5,343 nt of DNA from Erysipelothrix sp. (GCA_012511085.1 JAAZGU010000169.1:1-5343), one strand, 5' to 3'. Shown: positions 1-5,343, counted from the stretch's first letter. The notes: generated by a model not told the origin, from the letters alone. Numbers and translations: made by a program.

Positions 1-65
1 ATGATAATAAAACCAAGACCTACCATCAAAAATCCCAATATCACTAATAGGATAATCTTATTCAT
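1..65 (-). CDS. N-terminus of a membrane protein, cut by the left edge
   Basis: Only the first 21 codons are present; the gene runs off the window. The visible peptide begins MNKIILLVILGFLMVGLGF and is almost wholly hydrophobic after one lysine, so it is a membrane segment or an uncleaved signal anchor. The start is well supported: ATG at 65-63 follows AAAGGAG (77-71) by 5 bases, and it overlaps the stop of the LytTR gene in an ATGA junction, which suggests translational coupling. In many Firmicutes a stand-alone LytTR regulator is followed by a small multi-pass membrane protein (for example DUF3021 members, or the inhibitor of a LytTR regulatory system), and that is the likeliest identity by context. 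A LiaF-like membrane protein is another possibility. Too little sequence is visible to assign a family. Confidence 0.75.
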   Translation of the reverse strand, partial: MNKIILLVILGFLMVGLGFII

Positions 66-586
66 TGCGTCTCCTTTCTTTGCGCAAGCAAATCCTTGAA
101 ATGCTTGGTGTAACTTCGATTCACGTAAACTTTCTCATCATTATCCAAATACAAGAGCAACTTACCATTGTAAGCAGCTGCGACCGCGACAATTTTATGC
201 GCATTGACAAGGACACTCTTACCAATGCGAATAAAGCCATCGTCAGCTAAATGTTCTTCATACTCATAAAGCTTTTTCTCAAGGGTTATCACCTGATGGT
301 TGACGATTGTTTCCACCTCGTTTTTAAAGGCTTCAATAACATGGATATCATGGGCGGCAACCCAAACCTTGCCGCGATGTGTTTTTCCAATTAGGGTTGT
401 GGACGGTTTAAAGAGTTGCTTCATCAGCGGTTGTAAATGATGAAGGTTTGACTCATGTAAAACAATCTCGATGGTTTGATTTTCGCTCTGTGTTAAAACC
501 ACGTCGACATCACTTTTATAATTTAAGTTAATTGTTTCTTTAACCTTTTGTTTAAAACGGTCATTTCCCTTAATCTTTAAGGCCAT
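62..586 (-). CDS. Stand-alone LytTR-family DNA-binding transcriptional regulator
   Basis: The 174-residue protein has no receiver domain and no membrane segment, so it is a free-standing LytTR protein rather than an AgrA/LytR-type response regulator. Residues 1-60 form a variable N-terminal part of the kind seen in LytTR proteins paired with membrane partners. Residues about 65-168 are the LytTR domain. They include the strongly conserved FIRIGKSVLVNAHKI (118-132) and a C-terminal block ending in VYVNRSYTKHFKDLL (153-167), equivalent to the usual 'vsRry...lk..l'. The domain is known to bind direct repeats in promoter DNA; the targets here are unknown. The start at 586 is supported by AAGGTGG (600-594) with 7 bases of spacing. 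The gene lies 48 bases after the S-component gene and overlaps the next membrane-protein gene by four bases, so regulator and membrane protein are probably made together. Family is secure; the controlled pathway is not. Confidence 0.9.
   Translation of the reverse strand: MALKIKGNDRFKQKVKETINLNYKSDVDVVLTQSENQTIEIVLHESNLHHLQPLMKQLFKPSTTLIGKTHRGKVWVAAHDIHVIEAFKNEVETIVNHQVITLEKKLYEYEEHLADDGFIRIGKSVLVNAHKIVAVAAAYNGKLLLYLDNDEKVYVNRSYTKHFKDLLAQRKETQ
71..77 (-). promoter_or_regulatory. Shine-Dalgarno site of the left-edge membrane protein gene
   Basis: AAAGGAG lies 5 bases before the ATG at 65, inside the last codons of the LytTR gene. It fixes the start of the edge gene and shows that this short piece is a real gene start. 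Confidence 0.8.
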
Positions 587-593
587 CTTTAAC

Positions 594-600
594 CCACCTT
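594..600 (-). promoter_or_regulatory. Shine-Dalgarno site of the LytTR gene
   Basis: AAGGTGG ends 7 bases before the ATG at 586. It matches the AGGTG part of the canonical AGGAGGTG, and has the same sequence and spacing as the site before fmt. It supports the chosen start. Confidence 0.65.
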
Positions 601-634
601 CACTTTAGTTAAACCGTGTTTAAAATTCAATAAT

Positions 635-1144
635 CTATTCATAAGTTGCGTTTTTAGGCAACAACTTGCGTAATTTTGGGGTGATGGTGTGTGCAAACAC
701 GATACCGATGAGGGCACTTGCAAAGCCTTGAATGCTGTTGAGCCCAAAAGAAGCAAGTCCCACATGCCAATCTTGATACAAGAGGGCATCCACACCACCG
801 TAAGCCATCGCAATCCAAAGACCACCCACAACAAAAGGCACAAACTTTCTCAGCTTGCTGCTTAAGCGTTGATATAAATAACCGACCATCAGCCCTTCCA
901 TGCCTTTGATGATCAAGGTGAAAATGGCGTATTGTGAATAACCCATCCAGACATCCGCAAAAGCACTGGCAGCACCACCTATGATGAAACTGATATGAAT
1001 GGGCAACAAGGTGGCGCTTAACATGATGACGCTATCCCCTAAATTCAGGTAACCCCACACAATGGGCACCATCCCCACGATGGTCACCAAGGCAATCAAA
1101 GCCATTAAAAGACTCGCTAAAGCTAACCATTTTATGTTTTTCAT
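635..1144 (-). CDS. Probable ECF transporter S component (vitamin/cofactor uptake)
   Basis: This 169-residue, very hydrophobic protein has about five to six membrane segments (roughly 6-28, 38-60, 72-92, 102-120, 135-153). It resembles the small substrate-binding (S) subunits of energy-coupling-factor transporters. Supporting marks are the alanine-rich first helix (LALASLLMALIAL), GYLNLGDSVIM at 31-41, and the block SAFADVWMGY...FTLIIKGMEGLMVGYL at 60-90. This is close to the 'GDa...G.gSalaDl..GY..yapfTliiKgleg' pattern of the PF07155/PF12822 group. Such proteins bind a vitamin or precursor and work with a shared EcfA/EcfA'/EcfT module, none of which is in the window. I chose the ATG at 1144, not the in-frame ATG at 1168: it follows AAGGAAG by 7 bases and overlaps the fmt stop (TAATG), whereas 1168 has no ribosome binding site. 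The substrate cannot be read from the sequence; the neighbour fmt hints at folate or one-carbon metabolism, but that is inference. Confidence 0.75.
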   Translation of the reverse strand: MKNIKWLALASLLMALIALVTIVGMVPIVWGYLNLGDSVIMLSATLLPIHISFIIGGAASAFADVWMGYSQYAIFTLIIKGMEGLMVGYLYQRLSSKLRKFVPFVVGGLWIAMAYGGVDALLYQDWHVGLASFGLNSIQGFASALIGIVFAHTITPKLRKLLPKNATYE

Positions 1145-2076
1145 TAGGAGACTTCCTTGCCAACCCATTGACCAGCAAGGTTGTGGTAGACTTGCGCAGC
1201 GTCCATAATCTTCTTGCCTGGCAATTGCAAGCGTTGAATTTTTAAAATACCGTCTGCAACCGCGACTTCACACGCATTTTTATTAAAGTCAATGATGTGA
1301 TTGCAGGGATAATCATGAGCTTGAGCTTCAAAGTGACTTTGATGCACCTTCACTTTTTGATCTTGAATCATCACATAGCCACCTGGAGTTTCAAGCAGAG
1401 CTTGAATTTGTTTGTAAATCATCAAACCCGGCGCTTGCATCTTGATACGTTCATCTGCGGCGGTAATAATGGGCGCAAAGCTTACGGCAGTTTCATCTTG
1501 AGCACGGCCCTTAAGTTCACCCTTTAAAATGGGAAACAAATGCTCCTCAATCATTTTTTGACCCAAATCACCCAACTTATCCATGAGCGATGTGGTGGTG
1601 TCATCAAAAGCGATGCGTAGCTTTTCTTGGGCATACATATCTCCAGCATCCATCTTTTTAACCATTTCCATCAAGGTGATGCCGCTGTAAGTTTCATTGT
1701 TTTTAATGGCGTATTGTACTGGAGCTCCACCCCGGTAGTGTGGTAAAAGCGAGGCGTGCACATTCAAGGCTATCTTTTGCGCTAAGTCCAAGACCTTTTG
1801 CGGTAAAAACATGCCATAAGCACAAGTGACAATTGCATCGATCGACTCCTTTTTCAACATTTCATAAAGCTGAGCTCCATCATAGGGTTGAAAAACAACC
1901 AAGTCATGCGCTAAGGCCAAGGTTTTCACTTCTGAATATTGAATGCGTTGTTTACGCCCTACCTTTTTATCGGGCTGTGTCACTACCGCTACGACATTCA
2001 CATCAAGTTTTAACAAGGATGCTAAGATTTTTGCCCCAATCGCGGGGGTTCCCATAAAGACAATGTTGTGCTTCAT
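1144..2076 (-). CDS. fmt: Methionyl-tRNA formyltransferase
   Basis: Fmt transfers the formyl group of 10-formyltetrahydrofolate to Met-tRNAfMet in the cytoplasm, making the bacterial initiator tRNA. The 310-residue length is normal for the family. The N-terminal formyltransferase fold opens with NIVFMGTPAIGAKIL (4-18). The signature LNVHASLLPHYRGGAPVQYA (104-123) carries N105 and H107, and D143 in MDAGDMY completes the set equivalent to E. coli N106/H108/D144. The C-terminal tRNA-binding OB-like domain (about 205-308) includes ETPGGYVMI and a late LQLPGKKIMDA. The open frame continues upstream to 2232, but that extension would run into the rpsT coding region. The family N-terminus and the AAGGTGG site 7 bases before 2076 fix the start there. 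It is divergent from rpsT and heads an operon with the S component, not the def partner common elsewhere. Confidence 0.97.
   Translation of the reverse strand: MKHNIVFMGTPAIGAKILASLLKLDVNVVAVVTQPDKKVGRKQRIQYSEVKTLALAHDLVVFQPYDGAQLYEMLKKESIDAIVTCAYGMFLPQKVLDLAQKIALNVHASLLPHYRGGAPVQYAIKNNETYSGITLMEMVKKMDAGDMYAQEKLRIAFDDTTTSLMDKLGDLGQKMIEEHLFPILKGELKGRAQDETAVSFAPIITAADERIKMQAPGLMIYKQIQALLETPGGYVMIQDQKVKVHQSHFEAQAHDYPCNHIIDFNKNACEVAVADGILKIQRLQLPGKKIMDAAQVYHNLAGQWVGKEVS
1152..1158 (-). promoter_or_regulatory. Shine-Dalgarno site that sets the S-component start
   Basis: AAGGAAG lies inside the last codons of fmt, 7 bases before the ATG at 1144. The fmt stop and this ATG share one base (TAATG), so the same ribosomes can stop and restart. 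The site favours 1144 over the ATG at 1168. Confidence 0.75.
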
Positions 2077-2083
2077 TAAGCTA

Positions 2084-2090
2084 CCACCTT
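2084..2090 (-). promoter_or_regulatory. Shine-Dalgarno site that sets the fmt start
   Basis: AAGGTGG ends 7 bases before the ATG at 2076. It rules in the family-consistent start and against the longer open frame reaching 2232. Confidence 0.7.
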
Positions 2091-2107
2091 CCACTCTATT
2101 TGTTTGA

Positions 2108-2136
2108 TTGCAATTTAAAAAACGCTTTGTTATAAT
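2108..2136 (+). promoter_or_regulatory. Sigma-A-type promoter of rpsT
   Basis: TTGCAA (2108-2113, four of six to TTGACA) and a perfect TATAAT (2131-2136) are separated by exactly 17 bases. A TG at 2128-2129 makes the -10 extended (TGTTATAAT). Transcription would begin near 2143, giving a leader of under 20 bases that contains only the Shine-Dalgarno AAGGAGG at 2149-2155, 5 bases before the start codon. There is no room for a leader structure for S20 autoregulation. Confidence 0.85.
2129..2134 (-). promoter_or_regulatory. Possible -10 element for the fmt operon
   Basis: On the minus strand 2134-2129 reads TATAAC, five of six matches to TATAAT, and would give a leader of roughly 45 bases before fmt. 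It overlaps the rpsT -10 on the other strand. No convincing -35 hexamer is found 16-18 bases upstream of it, so this is a tentative call made because the divergent operon must start somewhere in the 84-base gap. Confidence 0.3.
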
Positions 2137-2160
2137 GATGAGGCAATTAAGGAGGGAATT

Positions 2161-2424
2161 ATGCCGAATATTAAAAGTCAAAAGAAACGGGCGATTACGA
2201 ACATGAAACGCGAAGCTGCGAACACTTCCCAACGTTCCGCTATGAAAACAAAAATGAAACTCGTTCGTAACTTAGTTGAAGCAGGTGATCTTGAAAAAGC
2301 AACCGCCGCCTTCGACGAACTTAATTCACTTTTGGATAAATCGATCACGAGCAACATTCATCATAAGAATTACGTTGCGCGTCAAAAAGCAAAATACGCA
2401 AAATTATTATCAACGCTTCAATAA
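2161..2424 (+). CDS. rpsT: 30S ribosomal protein S20
   Basis: S20 is a primary 16S rRNA-binding protein that folds as a three-helix bundle in the small subunit. The 87-residue length and high Lys/Arg content are typical. The start MPNIKSQKKRAITNMKR matches the conserved 'aNIKSqiKR..tn.kr' opening. The middle EAGDLEKATAAFDELNSLLDK (41-61) and the end HHKNYVARQKAKYAKLL (67-83) match the family's 'a.gv.HkN.AaRkKsrla..l' block. It is the only plus-strand gene here, with its own promoter and terminator, so it is probably a single-gene transcript. It sits divergent from fmt and convergent with sdaA; in many Firmicutes rpsT lies directly opposite holA, so sdaA looks like an insertion into that arrangement. 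Confidence 0.98.
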   Translation: MPNIKSQKKRAITNMKREAANTSQRSAMKTKMKLVRNLVEAGDLEKATAAFDELNSLLDKSITSNIHHKNYVARQKAKYAKLLSTLQ

Positions 2425-2454
2425 ACTGTACCTAAGGTGCGGTTTTTTTATTTT
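2423..2454 (+). terminator. Intrinsic terminator of rpsT, inside the sdaA 3' end
   Basis: The arms 2423-2432 and 2436-2445 pair over ten positions (two of them G-U) around a three-base TAA loop, followed by seven T, one A and four more T. The hairpin begins within the rpsT stop codon. Its loop is the reverse complement of parts of the sdaA stop, and the T tract encodes the Lys-rich tail of SdaA on the other strand. Read from the minus strand, the G-U pairs become A-C mismatches and the downstream T run is short, so it should act mainly on rpsT transcripts. Confidence 0.85.
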
Positions 2455-3652
2455 GGCGCACAATGGTTGCGAGTCCACCCAGCGATGTTTCCTTTAATTC
2501 CACCGCAATTTTGCTGCCCGTGTAATTCATGGTCGCAATCACATCATCAAATTGCACGAAGTTATCTTTTAAAACGGATAAATTCTCTGCCATAAACACC
2601 GCATCAAAAGCCCGTAAGATGGCAGCACCGTTGCGTTCAATGCATGGAATCATCACAAACCCACCAATGGGGTCACAGGTCAAACCGAGATGGTGTTCCA
2701 TGGCTATTTCGGCCGCTACCTCAATCACTTTGAGTGAATGACCATCCAAAAATGCTTTCGCTGCGGCTGTCATCGACGTTGCGGAACCAACCTCCGCCTG
2801 ACAACCACCCACTGCTCCTGAAATCGTTGCGTTGTGTTTAATTAAATTCCCAATAATACCAGCAACTGCCATCGCATCGACCAAGCGATGTTTTGAAAAC
2901 CCTAAATCATGATAGGCATAATACATAAAGGATGCCATCACACCACAGGCTCCCATAGTTGGGGCCGTTACCACAATTTGATTGGAGGCATTTTGCTCAT
3001 TGGCAGCGTAAGCGTACGCCACCAACTTCAATCTTTTTTGCTTTTCATTGGAACTTAAGCTGTTGGCTTTTAACCATAGATCACGAGCAACCTTCACGAG
3101 CTGCAATGGCCCAGGTAAAACACCCTGCGTGTTGATACCATCATAAACGGATTTAAACATCGCATCCAACATTTCGCTTAAATAAGGTTTAATATCAGGT
3201 TCAAAATGATACACGTATTGTGCTAAATTCATGTTGTGTGCTTTACAAAAAGAAACGATATCATTAAAGCTTTCGTGAGGATAGACTTGTCGTTGAAAAT
3301 CGAAATCCTCATTAAGCACTTTAATGGAACCGCCACCAATTGAAAACACAACCCACTCTTTAATCAAGCCATCCGCAGCATCAAAACCCTTTAAAATAAG
3401 GCCCGATTGATCTTCATGTTCCCAGTGTGAACAAAATTTAACTTGGGTTGGGATTGGAGCCAGTGTTTTTAAAATAATTTCATCGGTATAATGACCTTTG
3501 CCTGTCAGCGCTAAGGAACCGTAAAGTTCCACCTCATAACGCGTGGCATCAGGAGTAATTTCTTTAAACATAAGGCAAGCACGCATGGGCGCCAACGTAT
3601 GAGATGACGAAGGCCCATACCCTGCTTTGTACATTTCGCGTAGTGATTCCAT
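2432..3652 (-). CDS. sdaA: L-serine dehydratase (L-serine ammonia-lyase), single-chain iron-sulfur type
   Basis: The enzyme deaminates L-serine to pyruvate and ammonia in the cytoplasm using an oxygen-sensitive [4Fe-4S] cluster, not pyridoxal phosphate. The 406 residues hold both parts that many Firmicutes keep as separate SdaAB and SdaAA. A short beta domain (about 1-150) opens with SLREMYKAGYGPSSSHTLAP, and the alpha domain (about 155-398) follows. The alpha domain shows APTMGACGVM (230-239), GAVGGCQAEVGS (279-290), HLGLTCDPIGG (321-331) and IPCIERN (335-341). C284, C326 and C337 are the expected cluster cysteines. This is the compact single-chain form of about 400 residues (as I recall from Bacteroides-type enzymes), shorter than the E. 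coli protein of about 454. The ATG is one base after the holA stop. Its Shine-Dalgarno GGAGG is a rather long 12 bases away, so expression probably depends on translation of holA. Confidence 0.93.
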   Translation of the reverse strand: MESLREMYKAGYGPSSSHTLAPMRACLMFKEITPDATRYEVELYGSLALTGKGHYTDEIILKTLAPIPTQVKFCSHWEHEDQSGLILKGFDAADGLIKEWVVFSIGGGSIKVLNEDFDFQRQVYPHESFNDIVSFCKAHNMNLAQYVYHFEPDIKPYLSEMLDAMFKSVYDGINTQGVLPGPLQLVKVARDLWLKANSLSSNEKQKRLKLVAYAYAANEQNASNQIVVTAPTMGACGVMASFMYYAYHDLGFSKHRLVDAMAVAGIIGNLIKHNATISGAVGGCQAEVGSATSMTAAAKAFLDGHSLKVIEVAAEIAMEHHLGLTCDPIGGFVMIPCIERNGAAILRAFDAVFMAENLSVLKDNFVQFDDVIATMNYTGSKIAVELKETSLGGLATIVRQNKKTAP

Positions 3653-3653
3653 A

Positions 3654-4607
3654 TTATTTCATCGCCTCCAATAAAAATCGCTCAAAACCAATCTTCTTAT
3701 CGGTTTTCCCCATTTTAATCGCCTGATCAAGTTGAGCTAGTTGATTCAGGAGCTTTTCAACGTCTGCTTTGTTGGTCTTACTTGCGTATTCCCAGCCCTT
3801 TTTAAAAGTGTACTCATGTTCCTTCAAACGGCTTTGGATTTCAAAACGACTTAACTTTTCACTTTGATAATGCAAGATATGGTGCATGATACGATATTGC
3901 CAAGCAATGGCTGGAATCAGCGCGGTTTGATCATACTTTTGAATCAGTAAATGATCATAAATTGTCCAGCATGTTTCGTAGTCTTTAAGGATGATTGCTT
4001 TTGATAAATCAAAGACATTTTCAGAAATTGGCTTACTGATCAAGGCATTGATGGCATCCACATCGAGCGGGTTTGGATAACTAGCCAACTTTTTTATTTC
4101 TTGTTTAATGGAAAGCACGTGTAAAGGTAACCGTTCTGTCAATGCATCCAATTCAAGTTGACCAAGCGCAAGGTTATTTTTCGCAAGTTCGCTGACAACC
4201 AGGGTTTTAAAATCACGGTAGCTTAATGATGGAACTTGAATGACCTCTTTGTTTTTAGAAAAGTGTTTAAAAAACTTCAAACGTCGATCATAACTTGGAG
4301 CATCAACCATCACAAACAATAAAACATCCTCACTTAAATTATCCAAAATTTCCAATAAGGCGTTCATTTGATAATCGTTCAAATTAGCGAGTTCAGCTTG
4401 GGGATTGATGCAATAGACGACTTTGTGTGCATCAAAAAATGAGACGGTCATCAACTCTTCCATGAAATGATTCCAATCAAATTCATAGTTTTCACAATCA
4501 AAAAGCAATGGCTCTATGGATGCCGCATATGCATGTTCATCATTCAGCATTGCCTTGGCTTTATTTTCTAATAAATAACGTTCGGCTCCGTACAAAAGTA
4601 CTTTCAT
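3654..4607 (-). CDS. holA: DNA polymerase III, delta subunit (clamp loader)
   Basis: The delta subunit is the wrench of the clamp-loader complex: it opens the beta sliding clamp and joins tau/gamma and delta' at the replication fork. The protein is 317 residues, slightly shorter than the usual 330-345 but complete at both ends. Family marks are LLYGAERYLLE at 4-14, TVSFFDAHKVVY (54-65), the stretch LFVMVDAPSYDRRLKFFKHF (97-116, the usual '...D.R.k..K.l'), IKQEIKKLASYP (167-178), ISENVFDLSKAI (194-205), the WQYRIMHHIL helix (236-245) and the end LDQAIKMGKTDKKIGFERFL (293-312). As expected for delta, there is no P-loop. The start follows AGGTGAT by 3 bases. It lies directly after comEC, a neighbourhood conserved in many Firmicutes, and one base before sdaA. 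Confidence 0.93.
   Translation of the reverse strand: MKVLLYGAERYLLENKAKAMLNDEHAYAASIEPLLFDCENYEFDWNHFMEELMTVSFFDAHKVVYCINPQAELANLNDYQMNALLEILDNLSEDVLLFVMVDAPSYDRRLKFFKHFSKNKEVIQVPSLSYRDFKTLVVSELAKNNLALGQLELDALTERLPLHVLSIKQEIKKLASYPNPLDVDAINALISKPISENVFDLSKAIILKDYETCWTIYDHLLIQKYDQTALIPAIAWQYRIMHHILHYQSEKLSRFEIQSRLKEHEYTFKKGWEYASKTNKADVEKLLNQLAQLDQAIKMGKTDKKIGFERFLLEAMK
3665..3669 (-). promoter_or_regulatory. Distant Shine-Dalgarno site of sdaA
   Basis: GGAGG sits inside the penultimate codons of holA, 12 bases before the sdaA ATG at 3652. The spacing is longer than at the other genes here. No closer site exists, which fits initiation by ribosomes finishing holA one base away. Confidence 0.5.
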
Positions 4608-4610
4608 CGT

Positions 4611-4617
4611 ATCACCT
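4611..4617 (-). promoter_or_regulatory. Shine-Dalgarno site of holA overlapping the comEC stop
   Basis: AGGTGAT, a seven-base match to the 16S 3' end (part of GGAGGTGATCC), lies 3 bases before the holA ATG and shares two bases with the comEC TAG stop. Because it pairs with the 5' part of the anti-SD, the short distance to the ATG is normal. Confidence 0.7.
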
Positions 4618-5343
4618 ATCTTATTATACCAAAATACCCGGCTGAAGTTATGACAAAATATTGATTAAATAATCGTATAAAAGCCAAATCACCATGAACT
4701 TGAGTATCCAAAACAGTGACTTGATACTGCGCAAGATTTCTAAGGACTTCCGGTGCCGGGTGTCCATATACTTGGCGATCAGCACTAATGATGCCAAAGG
4801 TTGGTTGTAAACTTGCCAAAAATGTGGATGACGTGGATGTTTTGGATCCGTGATGCCCTAGTTTTAAAACATCGACTTGCAAGTGAGGGTAGCTTTTAAT
4901 CAAATGTTGTTCGGCCATGATGCCGGCATCTCCCATAAATAAAAACTTCAAACGGCCGAGATGCACCAAACCGATGACGCTGTCATCGTTGTTATCAATA
5001 CCAATATAATCTTGATTAAAAGCTTGGAAATAAAGCCGCTTAAAAACGATGTCCTTTTTTTCTGTATGAATGATTGTTTTAGGCATGCTGATTGTCAAAT
5101 CCTCAAGCCCTCCACTGTGGTCACTATCATCGTGGCTAATGACAATGCCATCCAAATGTTGAATTCCCAGCGCTTTTAAAGTGTTTAAAATCAAGGGCAC
5201 GTTTTGAGCACGCCCGACATCAAACATCATGCTACCCTGGCCCTGTGCAAGCTTGATAAGCGTTGCATCAGCTTGACCAACATTTAAGTAAAGGACAAGA
5301 TCATGCAGCGGATAATACGCAAAGTACACGCACATACCCCATA
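4616..5343 (-). CDS. comEC: ComEC/Rec2-type DNA uptake protein, C-terminal metallo-hydrolase domain (partial)
   Basis: The frame is open to the right edge, so the 5' part is missing. The visible ~241 residues are the C-terminal metallo-beta-lactamase-like domain that follows the membrane channel in ComEC, the protein that passes single-stranded DNA across the membrane in natural transformation. Numbering from the first visible Met (5335), the landmarks are LNVGQADATL (17-26; usually LDVGQGDa), LGIQHLDGIVISHDDSDHSGG (metal-binding H68, D70, D72, H73), LFMGDAG (D136), LKLGHHGSKTSTSS (157-170) and YGHPAPEVL (190-198). The aromatic stretch CVYFAYYPL before it looks like the end of the last membrane helix, which favours true ComEC over a stand-alone hydrolase. 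The Met at 5335 is probably internal. Position next to holA supports the call. The usual first Asp is Asn here. Confidence 0.87.
   Translation of the reverse strand, partial: WGMCVYFAYYPLHDLVLYLNVGQADATLIKLAQGQGSMMFDVGRAQNVPLILNTLKALGIQHLDGIVISHDDSDHSGGLEDLTISMPKTIIHTEKKDIVFKRLYFQAFNQDYIGIDNNDDSVIGLVHLGRLKFLFMGDAGIMAEQHLIKSYPHLQVDVLKLGHHGSKTSTSSTFLASLQPTFGIISADRQVYGHPAPEVLRNLAQYQVTVLDTQVHGDLAFIRLFNQYFVITSAGYFGIIR
4623..4631 (-). promoter_or_regulatory. Possible extended -10 promoter for holA inside the comEC end
   Basis: The minus strand reads TGGTATAAT from 4631 to 4623, a perfect extended -10 (TGnTATAAT) within the last comEC codons. No good -35 is seen at 16-18 bases (best is CATAAC). Transcription would begin near 4616, leaving hardly any leader in front of the Shine-Dalgarno site. 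It may be chance, since these bases also encode the C-terminal Gly-Ile-Ile. Confidence 0.35.

Noticed and set aside
602..630. Possible promoter for the LytTR gene on the minus strand (TTGAAT, 17 bases, TAAAGT)
   Set aside because: Each hexamer matches at only four positions, and a start 7 bases on would fall inside the Shine-Dalgarno AAGGTGG, leaving no ribosome site. More likely the gene is read through from fmt.
589..843. Minus-strand frame of 84 codons overlapping the S component
   Set aside because: Lies in another frame of a well-supported gene, with no ribosome site and no recognisable motif.
1145..1168. Alternative start of the S component at 1168
   Set aside because: No Shine-Dalgarno precedes it, and the extra residues are polar and encoded inside fmt. 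The TAATG overlap at 1144 is far better.
1833..2057. Plus-strand frames opposite fmt, holA/comEC and sdaA (also near 65-250, 1297-1527, 2529-2741, 4961-5179) and a second frame over rpsT (2276-2497)
   Set aside because: They have low-complexity or improbable compositions and no family motifs, and lie wholly or mostly within genes identified by catalytic or family signatures.
2077..2160. Riboswitch or S20 autoregulatory leader in the fmt-rpsT gap
   Set aside because: The gap is only 84 bases and the predicted rpsT leader is under 20. There is no hairpin or T tract.
1144..2232. Longer fmt frame starting at 2232
   Set aside because: The extra 52 residues have no family similarity, would run into the opposite-strand rpsT coding region and have no supported start. 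The family N-terminus and ribosome site are at 2076.
1..5343. Alternative genetic code (UGA as Trp), mobile element or CRISPR
   Set aside because: All genes use TGG for Trp, have no internal TGA and are intact. By eye there are no transposase motifs, terminal repeats, tRNA-like folds or spaced repeats.

Overview
The window reads as an ordinary, densely packed stretch of chromosome from a low-GC Gram-positive bacterium (Firmicutes/Tenericutes sense). G+C is about 40 % when rows are counted by eye. The comEC-holA order with rpsT facing it is a common Firmicutes arrangement. Shine-Dalgarno sites are strong before most genes, and the one clear promoter is sigma-A-like. TGG encodes Trp, TGA is used as a stop, and all reading frames are intact in the standard code. 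This argues against the UGA=Trp mollicutes (Mycoplasma, Spiroplasma) but still allows Acholeplasma/Izemoplasma relatives or Erysipelotrichia. I cannot name the genus.

Layout from the right edge. A minus-strand cluster (5343 to 2432) holds the C-terminal metallo-hydrolase domain of ComEC (cut by the edge), holA (DNA polymerase III delta subunit) and a single-chain iron-sulfur L-serine dehydratase; holA and sdaA are one base apart. It converges on rpsT (ribosomal protein S20), the only plus-strand gene (2161-2424). rpsT has its own promoter and an intrinsic terminator whose hairpin lies in the last codons of the dehydratase gene.

Divergent from rpsT, a second minus-strand operon (2076 to the left edge) holds fmt (methionyl-tRNA formyltransferase), a small membrane protein resembling the substrate-binding S component of an ECF vitamin transporter, a stand-alone LytTR DNA-binding regulator, and the first 21 codons of a membrane protein cut by the left edge. 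Two junctions are stop/start overlaps (TAATG for fmt/S component, ATGA for LytTR/membrane protein), which suggests translational coupling.

Housekeeping functions dominate: initiator-tRNA formylation, ribosome assembly, clamp loading, DNA uptake and serine catabolism. The two accessory points are the LytTR/membrane-protein pair, which has the layout of a LytTR regulatory system (regulator plus membrane inhibitor), and the coupling of an ECF S component to fmt. I found no RNA gene, mobile element, CRISPR array, origin or gene-free stretch over 100 bases, and no strong case for an undescribed system.
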